Of a stretch of 64,000 nucleotides of DNA, positions 8,689 to 16,357 are shown one piece after another; the first letter of the stretch is position 1; each line of letters opens with the position of its first letter. Source of the DNA: an uncultured Lachnospiraceae bacterium (GTDB lineage Bacteria > Bacillota > Clostridia > Lachnospirales > Lachnospiraceae); assembly GCA_948688495.1 (NCBI GenBank), contig CAPQSW010000012.1, forward strand, positions 3,215 through 67,214. Reading direction: 5' to 3'. Position numbers and translations under genes: made by a program. A model generated the notes under the pieces. The model worked only from the letters and a program-made list of their open reading frames with translations. It made no database searches and was not told the DNA's origin.

Positions 8689-11201
8689 TATTCCAACCCT
8701 TTTAACAACCTATCCAGATAATCTTCCTCCCCAGATGACGTCTCTGCCTCTGGCTCTGCCGTAACTTCCTCAGCCGAAAGTTCTCCCTCCGACTCTTCCA
8801 TAGCTTCCTCAGCTGAAAGTTCTTCCTCCGGTTCTTCCGCAGCTTCCTCAGCCACTTTCTCAGTTGAAAATTCCTCCTTTGGTTCCGCAGCAAATTCTTC
8901 CGGGCCACTATCCTCCTTTTGCTGCTCCATGTTTCCCTCAAATGCAATTTCTATCTCAAGCATTTTTGGCGCTTCCTCTAATGCTTCCTGTTCTTTTGGC
9001 CGTTCATCTTCAATAATTTCCAGACATTCAACCTCTGGCTCTATAATAAACGCCTCAGCAGTTACTTCTTCCGGCACCAACTTTACCAGCGGAATTATTT
9101 CTATCTCTTTCTCCCCTGCCTTTTCGCTGGAAAAACTGCTTCCAATCACAATTCCCTCAGGCAAAGGTTCTTCCAGAGTATCTACTTCCAGAAAATCATC
9201 TTCCAAAAGATCCTGCCCGCTCAGATCTTCTTCCCTTATATCCTGCTCATCAAAAGCTTTCTGCTTAGATTCTTCTTTGTACAGATCAGCCTTTAATGCT
9301 TCTGCGGCCTTCTGGGCATCTGTCTTTTCTTCCGGCTCCGGTATTCCTTTTAATTTGCGGAAAATCCGCATAAATTCTTTGCCTGTAATTGTCTCATGCT
9401 CATACAGATATTCCGAAATTTCATTTAAAATCTCCCGGTTCTCCTGAAGCAGACGCACAGCCTCATCATAGCTGTTCTTCAAAATCTTCATGACTTCCTG
9501 ATCAATTTGTGCTGCCGTCTCCTCACCACAGTTTAAGCTCGCCCTGCCTTCAAGATATTTATCTTCAATTGTGACAAGTCCCATCAGCCCGAATCTGTCT
9601 GACATGCCGTACTGCGTTACCATGGCACGTGCCATCTTGGTTGCCTGTTCAATATCATTAGACGCCCCCGTAGTTACAGACTCAAAAACGATCTCCTCGG
9701 CCGCACGTCCACCCATGTAGGTGATAAGGCGTGCGTTCAGTTCATTCTTTGTCATGAGATACTTTTCTTCTTCCGGCACCTGCATGGTATATCCCAATGC
9801 CCCCATGGTCCTGGGCACAATGGTAATTTTCTGCACCGGTTCCGTATCCTTCTGCAATGCAGTCACCAACGCATGTCCAACCTCATGGTAAGCCACCATC
9901 TTCTTTTCTTTCGGACCCATAATCCGGTCTTTTTTCTCTTTTCCTGCAATGACAACCTCCACGGATTCAAAGAGATCTCCCTGATTCACATGCTTTCTGC
10001 CATGCTTCACTGCATTGATAGCAGCCTCATTAATCATATTAGCAAGGTCCGAACCCACTGCGCCGGAAGTAGCAAGTGCAATGGCGTCCAAATCCACACT
10101 GTCGTCCATCAACACATTCTTGGCATGTACTTTGAGCGTATCCACACGCCCTTTCAAATCAGGCTTATCCACAATGATCCTCCGGTCAAAACGTCCCGGA
10201 CGCAGCAAAGCCTTATCCAAAACCTCCGGGCGGTTCGTAGCAGCCAGAATCAGCAGACCCTTGGAGGTATCAAAACCATCCATCTCTGCCAACAGCTGAT
10301 TCAACGTCTGCTCTCTCTCATCATTACCGCCGTATCTGGTATCACGACTCTTTCCGATTGCATCAATCTCGTCTATAAAAATAATACACGGTGCCTGCTT
10401 CTGCGCCTCTTTAAACAAATCGCGCACACGGGAAGCACCCACACCGACAAACATCTCCACAAAATCCGAGCCTGCCAGCGAGAAAAACGGAACCTTCGCC
10501 TCCCCGGCAACAGCCTTGGCAAGCAGAGTCTTACCTGTTCCTGGAGGTCCGACAAGCAGCGCCCCCTTAGGAAGCTTCGCGCCAATATCTGTATACTTCT
10601 TGGGATTGTGCAAAAAATCCACCACTTCCTGCAGGGATTCTTTCGCCTCATCCTGTCCAGCAACATCTCTGAAAGTCACCCCTGTAGATTTCTCCACATA
10701 GACCTTCGCCGTTGTCTTGCCGACTCCCATGACTCCTCCGCCGCCCATCTTGCGGAAAATGAGAAAATATAATAAAACCCATACCAAAACCAGTGGCAGG
10801 ATATAGCTCACCATGTTCCACAGAATTGCCGAAGACACATCTTCTACAGTCCCGCTGAACTTAATATTATTTTCCTTCAATAACGGCAGCAGCTCATCAT
10901 CATTCAACTGCGCGGTATAATAAGTCATCCGGTATAATTTATTCTCACTCTTAGGCAATATCTTAATCTTACTGGAGGTAAATACCACTTCCTCCACCTT
11001 GCCATCCTCTACCATTTTGATAAATTCCGAATAGGTAACCTCTTTGTTTGTCGCATTTCTGGCACAACTGTTTAGCAAACTCGTGAAAAACAGCACAAGC
11101 AGCGCCGCCAAAATAAATATCATAAGAGTCATACCGTTTTTGTTGTTTCCGCCTTCATTTTTCCTGCCATTATTCTTGTTATTATTTCCTTTGTTTTCCA
11201 T
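8688..11201 (-). CDS. ftsH: ATP-dependent zinc metalloprotease FtsH with an acidic C-terminal tail
   Basis: An 837-residue membrane-anchored AAA+ protease that removes unassembled or damaged membrane proteins and some regulators. After an Asn/Gly/Lys-rich N-terminus comes TM1 (about 24-44), an external domain (about 45-125), TM2 (about 130-148), the AAA domain with GPPGTGKT, FIDEIDAIG and the second region of homology, then zinc motif HEVGH. The canonical enzyme ends near KLKGIP (about residue 620). Beyond that are about 217 extra residues very rich in Glu, ending DYLDRLLKGLE and partly built on 39-bp tandem repeats. Family members are usually 600-700 residues. It is driven by the promoter at 11250-11278 and coupled to uvrC. 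Confidence 0.96.
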   Translation of the reverse strand: MENKGNNNKNNGRKNEGGNNKNGMTLMIFILAALLVLFFTSLLNSCARNATNKEVTYSEFIKMVEDGKVEEVVFTSSKIKILPKSENKLYRMTYYTAQLNDDELLPLLKENNIKFSGTVEDVSSAILWNMVSYILPLVLVWVLLYFLIFRKMGGGGVMGVGKTTAKVYVEKSTGVTFRDVAGQDEAKESLQEVVDFLHNPKKYTDIGAKLPKGALLVGPPGTGKTLLAKAVAGEAKVPFFSLAGSDFVEMFVGVGASRVRDLFKEAQKQAPCIIFIDEIDAIGKSRDTRYGGNDEREQTLNQLLAEMDGFDTSKGLLILAATNRPEVLDKALLRPGRFDRRIIVDKPDLKGRVDTLKVHAKNVLMDDSVDLDAIALATSGAVGSDLANMINEAAINAVKHGRKHVNQGDLFESVEVVIAGKEKKDRIMGPKEKKMVAYHEVGHALVTALQKDTEPVQKITIVPRTMGALGYTMQVPEEEKYLMTKNELNARLITYMGGRAAEEIVFESVTTGASNDIEQATKMARAMVTQYGMSDRFGLMGLVTIEDKYLEGRASLNCGEETAAQIDQEVMKILKNSYDEAVRLLQENREILNEISEYLYEHETITGKEFMRIFRKLKGIPEPEEKTDAQKAAEALKADLYKEESKQKAFDEQDIREEDLSGQDLLEDDFLEVDTLEEPLPEGIVIGSSFSSEKAGEKEIEIIPLVKLVPEEVTAEAFIIEPEVECLEIIEDERPKEQEALEEAPKMLEIEIAFEGNMEQQKEDSGPEEFAAEPKEEFSTEKVAEEAAEEPEEELSAEEAMEESEGELSAEEVTAEPEAETSSGEEDYLDRLLKGLE
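8766..8855 (-). repeat. 39-bp tandem repeats in the ftsH tail
   Basis: Two adjacent 39-base units, 8766-8804 and 8805-8843, start TTCCTCAGC and differ at a few positions; a degenerate third copy begins at 8844. In the coding direction each unit encodes 13 residues of the type EE(P/S)E(E/G)ELSAEEA. The repeats are in frame, so copy-number change would lengthen or shorten the acidic tail without breaking FtsH. Confidence 0.8.
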
Positions 11202-11249
11202 TGATTTCCTCCTGAATACCGCTGCCCTTTGTCATGCGATACTCTCTCT

Positions 11250-11278
11250 ATTATATGTGCATTTCTTTTGAAAATCAA
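11250..11278 (-). promoter_or_regulatory. Sigma-A type promoter of ftsH
   Basis: On the minus strand, TTGATT (11273-11278) and TATAAT (11250-11255) are separated by 17 bases and lie about 50 bases upstream of the ftsH ATG, which has GGAGG. Confidence 0.75.
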
Positions 11279-11321
11279 TATTTCTTTCCTAAACTTTATA
11301 TAAAATTTTTTGCGAAAGACC

Positions 11322-11350
11322 TAGATTTCTTTCTCCTTAGGTTGTATAAT
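11322..11350 (+). promoter_or_regulatory. Probable promoter of pyrG
   Basis: A TATAAT at 11345-11350 has a weak -35 TAGATT at 11322-11327 with a 17-base spacer. The pyrG ribosome binding site AAGGAGG is at 11388-11394. No run of G at the expected transcript start was seen, so the B. subtilis-type reiterative G control of pyrG is not supported here. Confidence 0.6.
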
Positions 11351-11401
11351 GTATTAATTATGAAACATACTAAACATTTATATATTTAAGGAGGACTACC
11401 T

Positions 11402-13012
11402 ATGCCCGTAAAATACGTCTTTGTCACCGGCGGCGTTGTCTCCGGTCTCGGAAAAGGAATTACAGCCGCTTCCCTGGGCCGTTTACTCAAAGCACGCGGA
11501 TACAAGGTTACTATGCAGAAATTTGACCCTTATATCAATATTGATCCCGGAACCATGAACCCCATTCAGCACGGAGAGGTTTTTGTTACGGATGATGGCG
11601 CAGAGACAGATTTGGATTTGGGGCATTACGAGCGTTTTATTGATGAAAATTTAAGTAAAAATTCCAATGTCACTACCGGGAAAGTATACTGGTCCGTTCT
11701 CCAAAAAGAAAGACGCGGTGATTATGGCGGCGGAACCGTACAGGTAATTCCCCATATTACCAACGAGATCAAAAGCCGTTTTTACCGAAATTTCACGACA
11801 GAGGAGACCCATATTGCCATTATCGAGGTTGGCGGAACTGTCGGTGATATGGAAAGCCAGCCTTTCCTGGAATCTATCCGTCAGTTCCAGCATGAAGTCG
11901 GACATGAGAATGCTATCCTGATCCATGTAACATTAATTCCTTACATCAGCGCTTCCGGGGAAATGAAAACAAAACCCACACAGGCAAGCGTCAAAGAGCT
12001 ACAGGGCATGGGAATCCAGCCTGATATTATTGTTTGCCGTTCCGAACATCCTTTAGACCAGGGAATCAAAGACAAAATTTCCTTATTCTGTAATGTTCCC
12101 TGCAGCCGCGTCCTGCAGAATCTTGATGTAGAATATCTGTATGAAGCGCCGCTTGCCATGGAGAAGGAAAACCTTGCACAGGTGGCATGTGAATGTCTCC
12201 ATCTGGATTGTCCCGAACCCGATCTTTCCGACTGGGTTGATATGGTTGACGCACTCCGCTATCCTGATAAGGAAGTTACTGTGGCGCTGGTTGGGAAATA
12301 TACGGCTTTGCATGATGCTTATATATCCGTTGTGGAGGCTTTAAAGCATGGCGGCATCGCGGAACGTGCGACCGTCAATATAAAATGGATAGATTCTGAA
12401 TTGTTAAACGATGAAAACGTGGAAGAAACATTAAAGGATGTGCGGGGCATTTTGGTTCCCGGCGGTTTTGGAAACCGAGGCGTAGAGGGCATGATTACAG
12501 CCGCAAGATACGCACGTGAACATCAAATCCCCTATCTCGGGCTTTGTCTCGGCATGCAGGTGGCTATCATTGAATGCGCCAGGCATGTCTGTGGTTTCCA
12601 TGATGCACACAGTATCGAGCTTAACCCTAACACCACCCATCCAGTCATTGCCCTGATGCCGGATCAAAGCGATGTAGAAGATATTGGAGGGACCCTGCGG
12701 CTTGGCTCTTATCCCTGTGTCCTGGACTCCTCCTCCAAAGCATATCAAGTCTATGGTGAGGAGACTATCCATGAGAGACACCGCCACCGTTACGAAGTGA
12801 ATAACGACTACCGCTCCATACTTGCCGAGCATGGCATGAAATTATGCGGTCTGTCACCAGATAACCGGATTGTCGAGATGGTAGAGCTTACAGACCACCC
12901 CTGGTTTATTGCTACACAGGCACATCCTGAACTGAAATCCAGGCCAAACCGCCCACATCCGCTGTTTAAAGGATTTGTGGAAGCCTCATTAAAAACCAAA
13001 CCTATTCGCTGA
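11402..13012 (+). CDS. pyrG: CTP synthase
   Basis: A 536-residue amidotransferase that converts UTP, ATP and glutamine to CTP. The N-terminal synthetase domain begins KYVFVTGGVVSGLGKGI and carries the Mg/ATP and UTP sites (DPYINIDPGTMNP, KTKPTQ). The C-terminal class I glutaminase domain (about 290-536) has the nucleophile elbow GLCLGMQ near residue 380 and the His-Glu pair in THPVIALM and the terminal AHPELKSRP region. Length is typical. It is one of only two plus-strand genes, divergent from ftsH, and ends in its own hairpin terminator. Confidence 0.97.
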   Translation: MPVKYVFVTGGVVSGLGKGITAASLGRLLKARGYKVTMQKFDPYINIDPGTMNPIQHGEVFVTDDGAETDLDLGHYERFIDENLSKNSNVTTGKVYWSVLQKERRGDYGGGTVQVIPHITNEIKSRFYRNFTTEETHIAIIEVGGTVGDMESQPFLESIRQFQHEVGHENAILIHVTLIPYISASGEMKTKPTQASVKELQGMGIQPDIIVCRSEHPLDQGIKDKISLFCNVPCSRVLQNLDVEYLYEAPLAMEKENLAQVACECLHLDCPEPDLSDWVDMVDALRYPDKEVTVALVGKYTALHDAYISVVEALKHGGIAERATVNIKWIDSELLNDENVEETLKDVRGILVPGGFGNRGVEGMITAARYAREHQIPYLGLCLGMQVAIIECARHVCGFHDAHSIELNPNTTHPVIALMPDQSDVEDIGGTLRLGSYPCVLDSSSKAYQVYGEETIHERHRHRYEVNNDYRSILAEHGMKLCGLSPDNRIVEMVELTDHPWFIATQAHPELKSRPNRPHPLFKGFVEASLKTKPIR

Positions 13013-13029
13013 TAGAAGGCATAAAGATG

Positions 13030-13064
13030 AAAACTCCGCTTTCCCTATGGGGAAACGGAGTTTT
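13030..13064. terminator. Bidirectional terminator between pyrG and the HAD gene
   Basis: The arms AAAACTCCG (13030-13038) and CGGAGTTTT (13056-13064) pair perfectly, and an inner TTTCCC/GGGAAA extends the stem. The two flanking genes converge, and the A/T ends let the hairpin serve both strands. Confidence 0.85.
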
Positions 13065-13071
13065 GTTTCCT

Positions 13072-13722
13072 TTACACTGGCAATAACCCTAACCGGGCAA
13101 ATATCCCAATATTCGGATAATTCCCTAATTCTTCTTTTGTTGTGGTTCCGGTGGTTACCCCGGCAAAATCTACTCCTGCCGCCTGGGCAGTCTTTGCATC
13201 CACCAAGCTGTCCCCCACATACAATATATCCTCTTTTGGCAGCTCCCACGATCTTAGAAGCATTAAGATACCTTCGGGGTCAGGCTTTGGTTTTTTCACA
13301 CTATCCCCTCCTACAATCAGGTCAAACAACCCTGTTTTCTTGTATTTTTCCAGAATCCCCTCAATCCGGTAACAATATTTGGTTGTCACAATTGCAAGTT
13401 TATACCCCTGTTCTTTCCATTGCTCCATAAGCGCAAGCACCCCCGGATAGAAAGTGGACTTCTCCGTCATTATCTCATCGGCCTTTTCTATAAATAACCT
13501 TGCAAATTCTGCTTCTTCTGATACCTTTCCCTCTATTCCCTGTTCTTTTGTCAGCACTTTATACATTTCTTCCAAATGCAGTCCAATCGTCTTTCGAATT
13601 GACTCTCTGCCTGCTTTGGAATATCCAAGCTGCTCCAGCGCATAATTTGTACTTACCACAATACCCTCTGTAGAATCTCCTAAAGTGTAATCAAAATCAA
13701 AGACCAATCCTTTGTACTTCAT
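13072..13722 (-). CDS. HAD superfamily hydrolase (phosphoglycolate phosphatase-like)
   Basis: A 216-residue haloacid dehalogenase-type phosphatase. The nucleophile motif is VFDFDYTLGDS at residues 7-17, motif II is in IVTTKY, the motif III lysine is in KKPKPDP, and motif IV is YVGDSLVDAKTA. The alpha-helical cap lies between motifs I and II (subclass IA), as in Gph/PpaX phosphatases. The substrate cannot be read from the sequence; phosphoglycolate, pyrophosphate and various sugar phosphates are known for this subgroup. It sits downstream of the ECF sigma gene and converges on pyrG. Confidence 0.85.
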   Translation of the reverse strand: MKYKGLVFDFDYTLGDSTEGIVVSTNYALEQLGYSKAGRESIRKTIGLHLEEMYKVLTKEQGIEGKVSEEAEFARLFIEKADEIMTEKSTFYPGVLALMEQWKEQGYKLAIVTTKYCYRIEGILEKYKKTGLFDLIVGGDSVKKPKPDPEGILMLLRSWELPKEDILYVGDSLVDAKTAQAAGVDFAGVTTGTTTKEELGNYPNIGIFARLGLLPV

Positions 13723-13776
13723 ATGACCATTTTCCTTTCCTGTTTTTCTGCCCTTTTTGTTTTTTATTGAAGCATT

Positions 13777-14334
13777 TCAAATGCGTTCCCAAAATCCTTT
13801 CTCCTTTAGTGATCTTTGCAAACTTCTTTTCGCTCTCCAAACCATATGCCGGACAGTATCTGCCTCTTTGCCAAGAAGCCTCCCAATTTCCACAGAACTC
13901 ATGTCATGATAATATCTCATAAGCAATATATCGCTGTAAGACTCATTTACCTCTTTCAATAATTTCGTAAGAACCTGCCTTTGCTCAATCGTCAGTATTT
14001 TGATATCAAACTCCTCATCTACAATGTTTGCAACAAGTTCTTCTGTCAAAGGCAGCTCCCTGTCGGTCCGCTTCTTTCTCTTATTGTAGAGCGTAATGGC
14101 TTTATTTTTCACAATGGTGGCTATGTAATTCCAATTCTTCTGGGGAGAATTCCCTTTCATCTTATCCATATTGGAAAGCAACGCGATGAATGTCTCCTGT
14201 AATACATCCTCTGTATCCTGTACATTTTCGAGAATTACATAGGCGGTATAAAACATCTCATCTTTATAGTTTTCATATATTTCCCTGAAAAATTTCTTTT
14301 CTTCGGTATCCAGCAATAATAGATTTTCAGACAT
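13777..14334 (-). CDS. RNA polymerase sigma factor, ECF (sigma-70 family)
   Basis: A 185-residue protein with sigma region 2 (about 20-85, with DTEDVLQETFIALL in region 2.2) and region 4 (about 125-180, with SSVEIGRLLGKEADTVRHMVWRAKRSL as the helix-turn-helix). Region 3 is absent, as in ECF factors. The start is ATG 14334, with GGAGG 8 bases upstream; an in-frame TTG five codons earlier overlaps that GGAGG and is unlikely. ECF factors normally sit next to a membrane anti-sigma gene. None is found here, so its signal and regulon are unknown. Confidence 0.88.
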   Translation of the reverse strand: MSENLLLLDTEEKKFFREIYENYKDEMFYTAYVILENVQDTEDVLQETFIALLSNMDKMKGNSPQKNWNYIATIVKNKAITLYNKRKKRTDRELPLTEELVANIVDEEFDIKILTIEQRQVLTKLLKEVNESYSDILLMRYYHDMSSVEIGRLLGKEADTVRHMVWRAKRSLQRSLKEKGFWERI

Positions 14335-14356
14335 GTCAGGTACCTCCAAAAAATCA

Positions 14357-14399
14357 GGGCATAAAAAATCTCCTATGATTCTTTGGATTTTTTATCCCC
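14357..14399 (-). terminator. Hairpin between hydF and the sigma gene
   Basis: The arms ATAAAAAATC (14361-14370) and GATTTTTTAT (14386-14395) pair perfectly, flanked by GGG and CCCC that extend the stem across a one-base bulge. It lies between hydF and the sigma-factor start on the same strand. It may end the hydF transcript or sit in the leader of the sigma gene; the strand is assigned from context. Confidence 0.55.
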
Positions 14400-14527
14400 T
14401 TGATTTATCTTTCGTTAAAATACTATGCAATTAATGGACTGCATTTCCCTTTAAATACTATATCAAGATGTCAAATTGATTTCAAGGATTTCCTGAAAAC
14501 AATACACCTCCAGACAGGGGTGCAATC

Positions 14528-15754
14528 CTATTCTGGCAGCTTTGCAAGAACCTCTGGAAAGAGTTCTACACTCCTTCTTAGTATCCCTTTCATATAGGCA
14601 ATCGCAATCCCATAGTTGGTCATTGGCACGCCCTGATCCTTGGCACATTTTTGCCTGTATTTCATTTCCCGCTCATTCAGCATACAGCCGCCACAGTGAA
14701 TAATCAGCTTATATTGTGATAAATCTTCTGGAAATTCTATACCGGAAGAAAGCCTGATATCAAGCTGTTTTCCGGTATATTCCCTGAGCCAGCGCGGAAT
14801 TTTCACAGAACCAATATCATCACACTGACGGTGATGCGTGCAGCCTTCAGAAATCAGAACTTTATCTCCATCCTGCAACGCCTCCACTGCCGCCGCTCCC
14901 TGCACAGCACTCTCCAAATTTCCTTTATAGCGGGCAAACAAAATAGAAAATGAAGTGAGTGGAATCTCCTTTGGCGTATCCGCGCTGATTTTCTCGAATA
15001 CCTGACTGTCTGTAATTACCATCGCCGGTCTTGTGCCCAGACGCATTAGCGTTTCTTTGAGTTCATGTTCCCGGACCACCAAAGACACTGCGCCCGCTTC
15101 CAGAATATCACGGATGGTCTGCTGCTGTGGTAAAATCAGCCTTCCCTTTGGCGCCGCCGAATCAATGGGGACCACCAGCACCACAAAGTCCATAGGTTTG
15201 AGCAAATCGGAAACAATCCTCCGCTGCGAGTCCTTCACCACTGCAAGATGTGCAATCCTCTCTTTCAAGTCTGCAATCTGAAACCCTGTTTTGGCGCTGA
15301 TTCTTATAGCATTGGGATCATCCATTAAAGCGCTGTCCTTTGGCGTTAAATCTTCCTTTCTTAAATCCTCCTTGTTATATGCTGTTATATATGGAATTTT
15401 CTTTTCCACAAAAACTTCTACTAATGCCTTTTCTGTTTCCGTCATTCCCACGGCAGCATCCACAACAAGAACTGCTACATCTGTCTTATTTAAAATCTGC
15501 TTTGTCTTTTGTACCCGCAGTTCTCCTAACATCCCGGAGTCATCAATTCCAGGCGTATCTATAATCACTACAGGCCCCATCGGCAGAAGCTCCATTGCTT
15601 TCTGAACAGGATCCGTAGTCGTTCCCTTTACGTCAGATACCACTGCCAGCTCCTGACCTGTCACTGCATTTACAACACTTGATTTTCCTACATTTCTTCT
15701 CCCAAAAAAACCAATATGCACGCGTTCTGCAGAAGGTGCAAGATTTAAACTCAT
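14528..15754 (-). CDS. hydF: [FeFe]-hydrogenase H-cluster maturation GTPase HydF
   Basis: A 408-residue scaffold protein that carries the 2Fe precursor and delivers it to apo-HydA. The N-terminal GTPase domain has the P-loop GRRNVGKSSVVNA, switch DVKGTTTDP, G3 DTPGIDDSG, and an NKED-type specificity motif. The C-terminal part has the [4Fe-4S] ligands: Cys-x-His in SEGCTHHRQ and His-Cys-x-x-Cys in IIHCGGCMLNE. HydE, HydG and the hydrogenase itself are not in the window. It follows the TM1266-type regulator by 12 bases. The organism is therefore expected to make H2 during fermentation. Confidence 0.95.
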   Translation of the reverse strand: MSLNLAPSAERVHIGFFGRRNVGKSSVVNAVTGQELAVVSDVKGTTTDPVQKAMELLPMGPVVIIDTPGIDDSGMLGELRVQKTKQILNKTDVAVLVVDAAVGMTETEKALVEVFVEKKIPYITAYNKEDLRKEDLTPKDSALMDDPNAIRISAKTGFQIADLKERIAHLAVVKDSQRRIVSDLLKPMDFVVLVVPIDSAAPKGRLILPQQQTIRDILEAGAVSLVVREHELKETLMRLGTRPAMVITDSQVFEKISADTPKEIPLTSFSILFARYKGNLESAVQGAAAVEALQDGDKVLISEGCTHHRQCDDIGSVKIPRWLREYTGKQLDIRLSSGIEFPEDLSQYKLIIHCGGCMLNEREMKYRQKCAKDQGVPMTNYGIAIAYMKGILRRSVELFPEVLAKLPE

Positions 15755-15766
15755 TTTATTACCTCC

Positions 15767-16012
15767 CTATGCTTTGGAATAGGCAGTCTTACTGCTGATT
15801 CCCTGTAAGTTTCCCAATTTCCCGGAAAGCGCACTGATCACGCTCTGAGGAGCGTCCACTGCAATGCTTATAATATTCATATTCTTCTTTGGATAAGGAA
15901 TACCCATCCTCCCAACAATATAGCCTCCATATTCATGCAGAATCCTGTTTAACTCCCCAATAGAGGAATCGTTCTCCACGATAATTCCAATAATTGCCAC
16001 TCTTGACTCCAT
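15767..16012 (-). CDS. TM1266-type iron-only hydrogenase system putative regulator
   Basis: A small ACT/NikR-C-like protein of 81 residues, MESRVAIIGIIVEND...YIVGRMGIPYP...ISIAVDAP, which matches the TM1266 family found next to hydEFG genes. The fold suggests ligand or metal sensing, with no DNA-binding domain of its own. ATG 16012 is chosen because GAGGAAG precedes it; a start five codons upstream would overlap the preceding gene's stop. Adjacency to hydF supports a role in hydrogenase expression or maturation. The mechanism is not known. Confidence 0.85.
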   Translation of the reverse strand: MESRVAIIGIIVENDSSIGELNRILHEYGGYIVGRMGIPYPKKNMNIISIAVDAPQSVISALSGKLGNLQGISSKTAYSKA

Positions 16013-16023
16013 ACAGCTTCCTC

Positions 16024-16254
16024 TCATTCCTCAAACTCTACCGTCACAAAAAAACCCTTGGGTGTCTCCTTGATTTCAACAACTCTGCCTTCTTTGGATT
16101 TGAGTCTCTCGGCAAATGGATAATTGGCCGACATCGCGTATGCCCTGCCCAGGGTATAGTAATAGGAAGTCGGCAACTTCCCCTCCGACACCGGGAGAAT
16201 ATCTCCTTCTTTGAGAAGACCAGTACGTTCCATCTTAAACTCCATCTGTCGCAT
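16024..16254 (-). CDS. Conserved small protein of unknown function
   Basis: I do not recognise this family. From ATG 16254 it is 76 residues: MRQMEFKMERTGLLKEGDI, then a SYYYTLGRAYAMSANYPF segment and a charged C-terminus ending FVTVEFEE. There is no signal peptide, membrane segment or metal motif. An alternative start at 16344 adds 30 residues (106 in total) and has the same GGAGGAAGGCAA ribosome binding site, because a 90-bp in-frame segment flanked by a 19-bp repeat separates the two starts. The inner start looks ancestral, since the outer extension is Arg-rich and unlike the rest. The gene lies between trkH and the hydrogenase regulator and could be co-transcribed with either. Confidence 0.6.
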   Translation of the reverse strand: MRQMEFKMERTGLLKEGDILPVSEGKLPTSYYYTLGRAYAMSANYPFAERLKSKEGRVVEIKETPKGFFVTVEFEE

Positions 16255-16357
16255 TTGCCTTCCTCCTTCCTTCAAGGTAGCGGCACGCGTCGCAAAGCGC
16301 CACCTGCCATGTCGTCGGAAGGCATCTAAAAAAATGCTTCGCATTTGCCTTCCTCCT
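16249..16357 (-). repeat. 19-bp direct repeat flanking a 71-bp insert
   Basis: The sequence TCGCATTTGCCTTCCTCCT occurs at 16249-16267 and again at 16339-16357, exactly 90 bases apart. In the coding direction each copy is a ribosome binding site plus ATG. The intervening 71 bases contain nested inverted repeats (AGGTaGCG near 16275 with CGCcACCT near 16297; CCTTC with GAAGG), and the right copy forms AAATGC-TTC-GCATTT. This looks like a short interspersed element with a target duplication. Confidence 0.65.

Noticed and set aside
9873..10772. Long plus-strand open frame (299 codons) opposite ftsH
   Set aside because: It lies fully antisense to the conserved AAA and protease region of ftsH, has no plausible ribosome binding site or family similarity, and is a codon-usage shadow.
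11351..11401. Reiterative-G attenuation of pyrG as in B. subtilis
   Set aside because: The predicted start region has no G run and no hairpin follows before the start codon.
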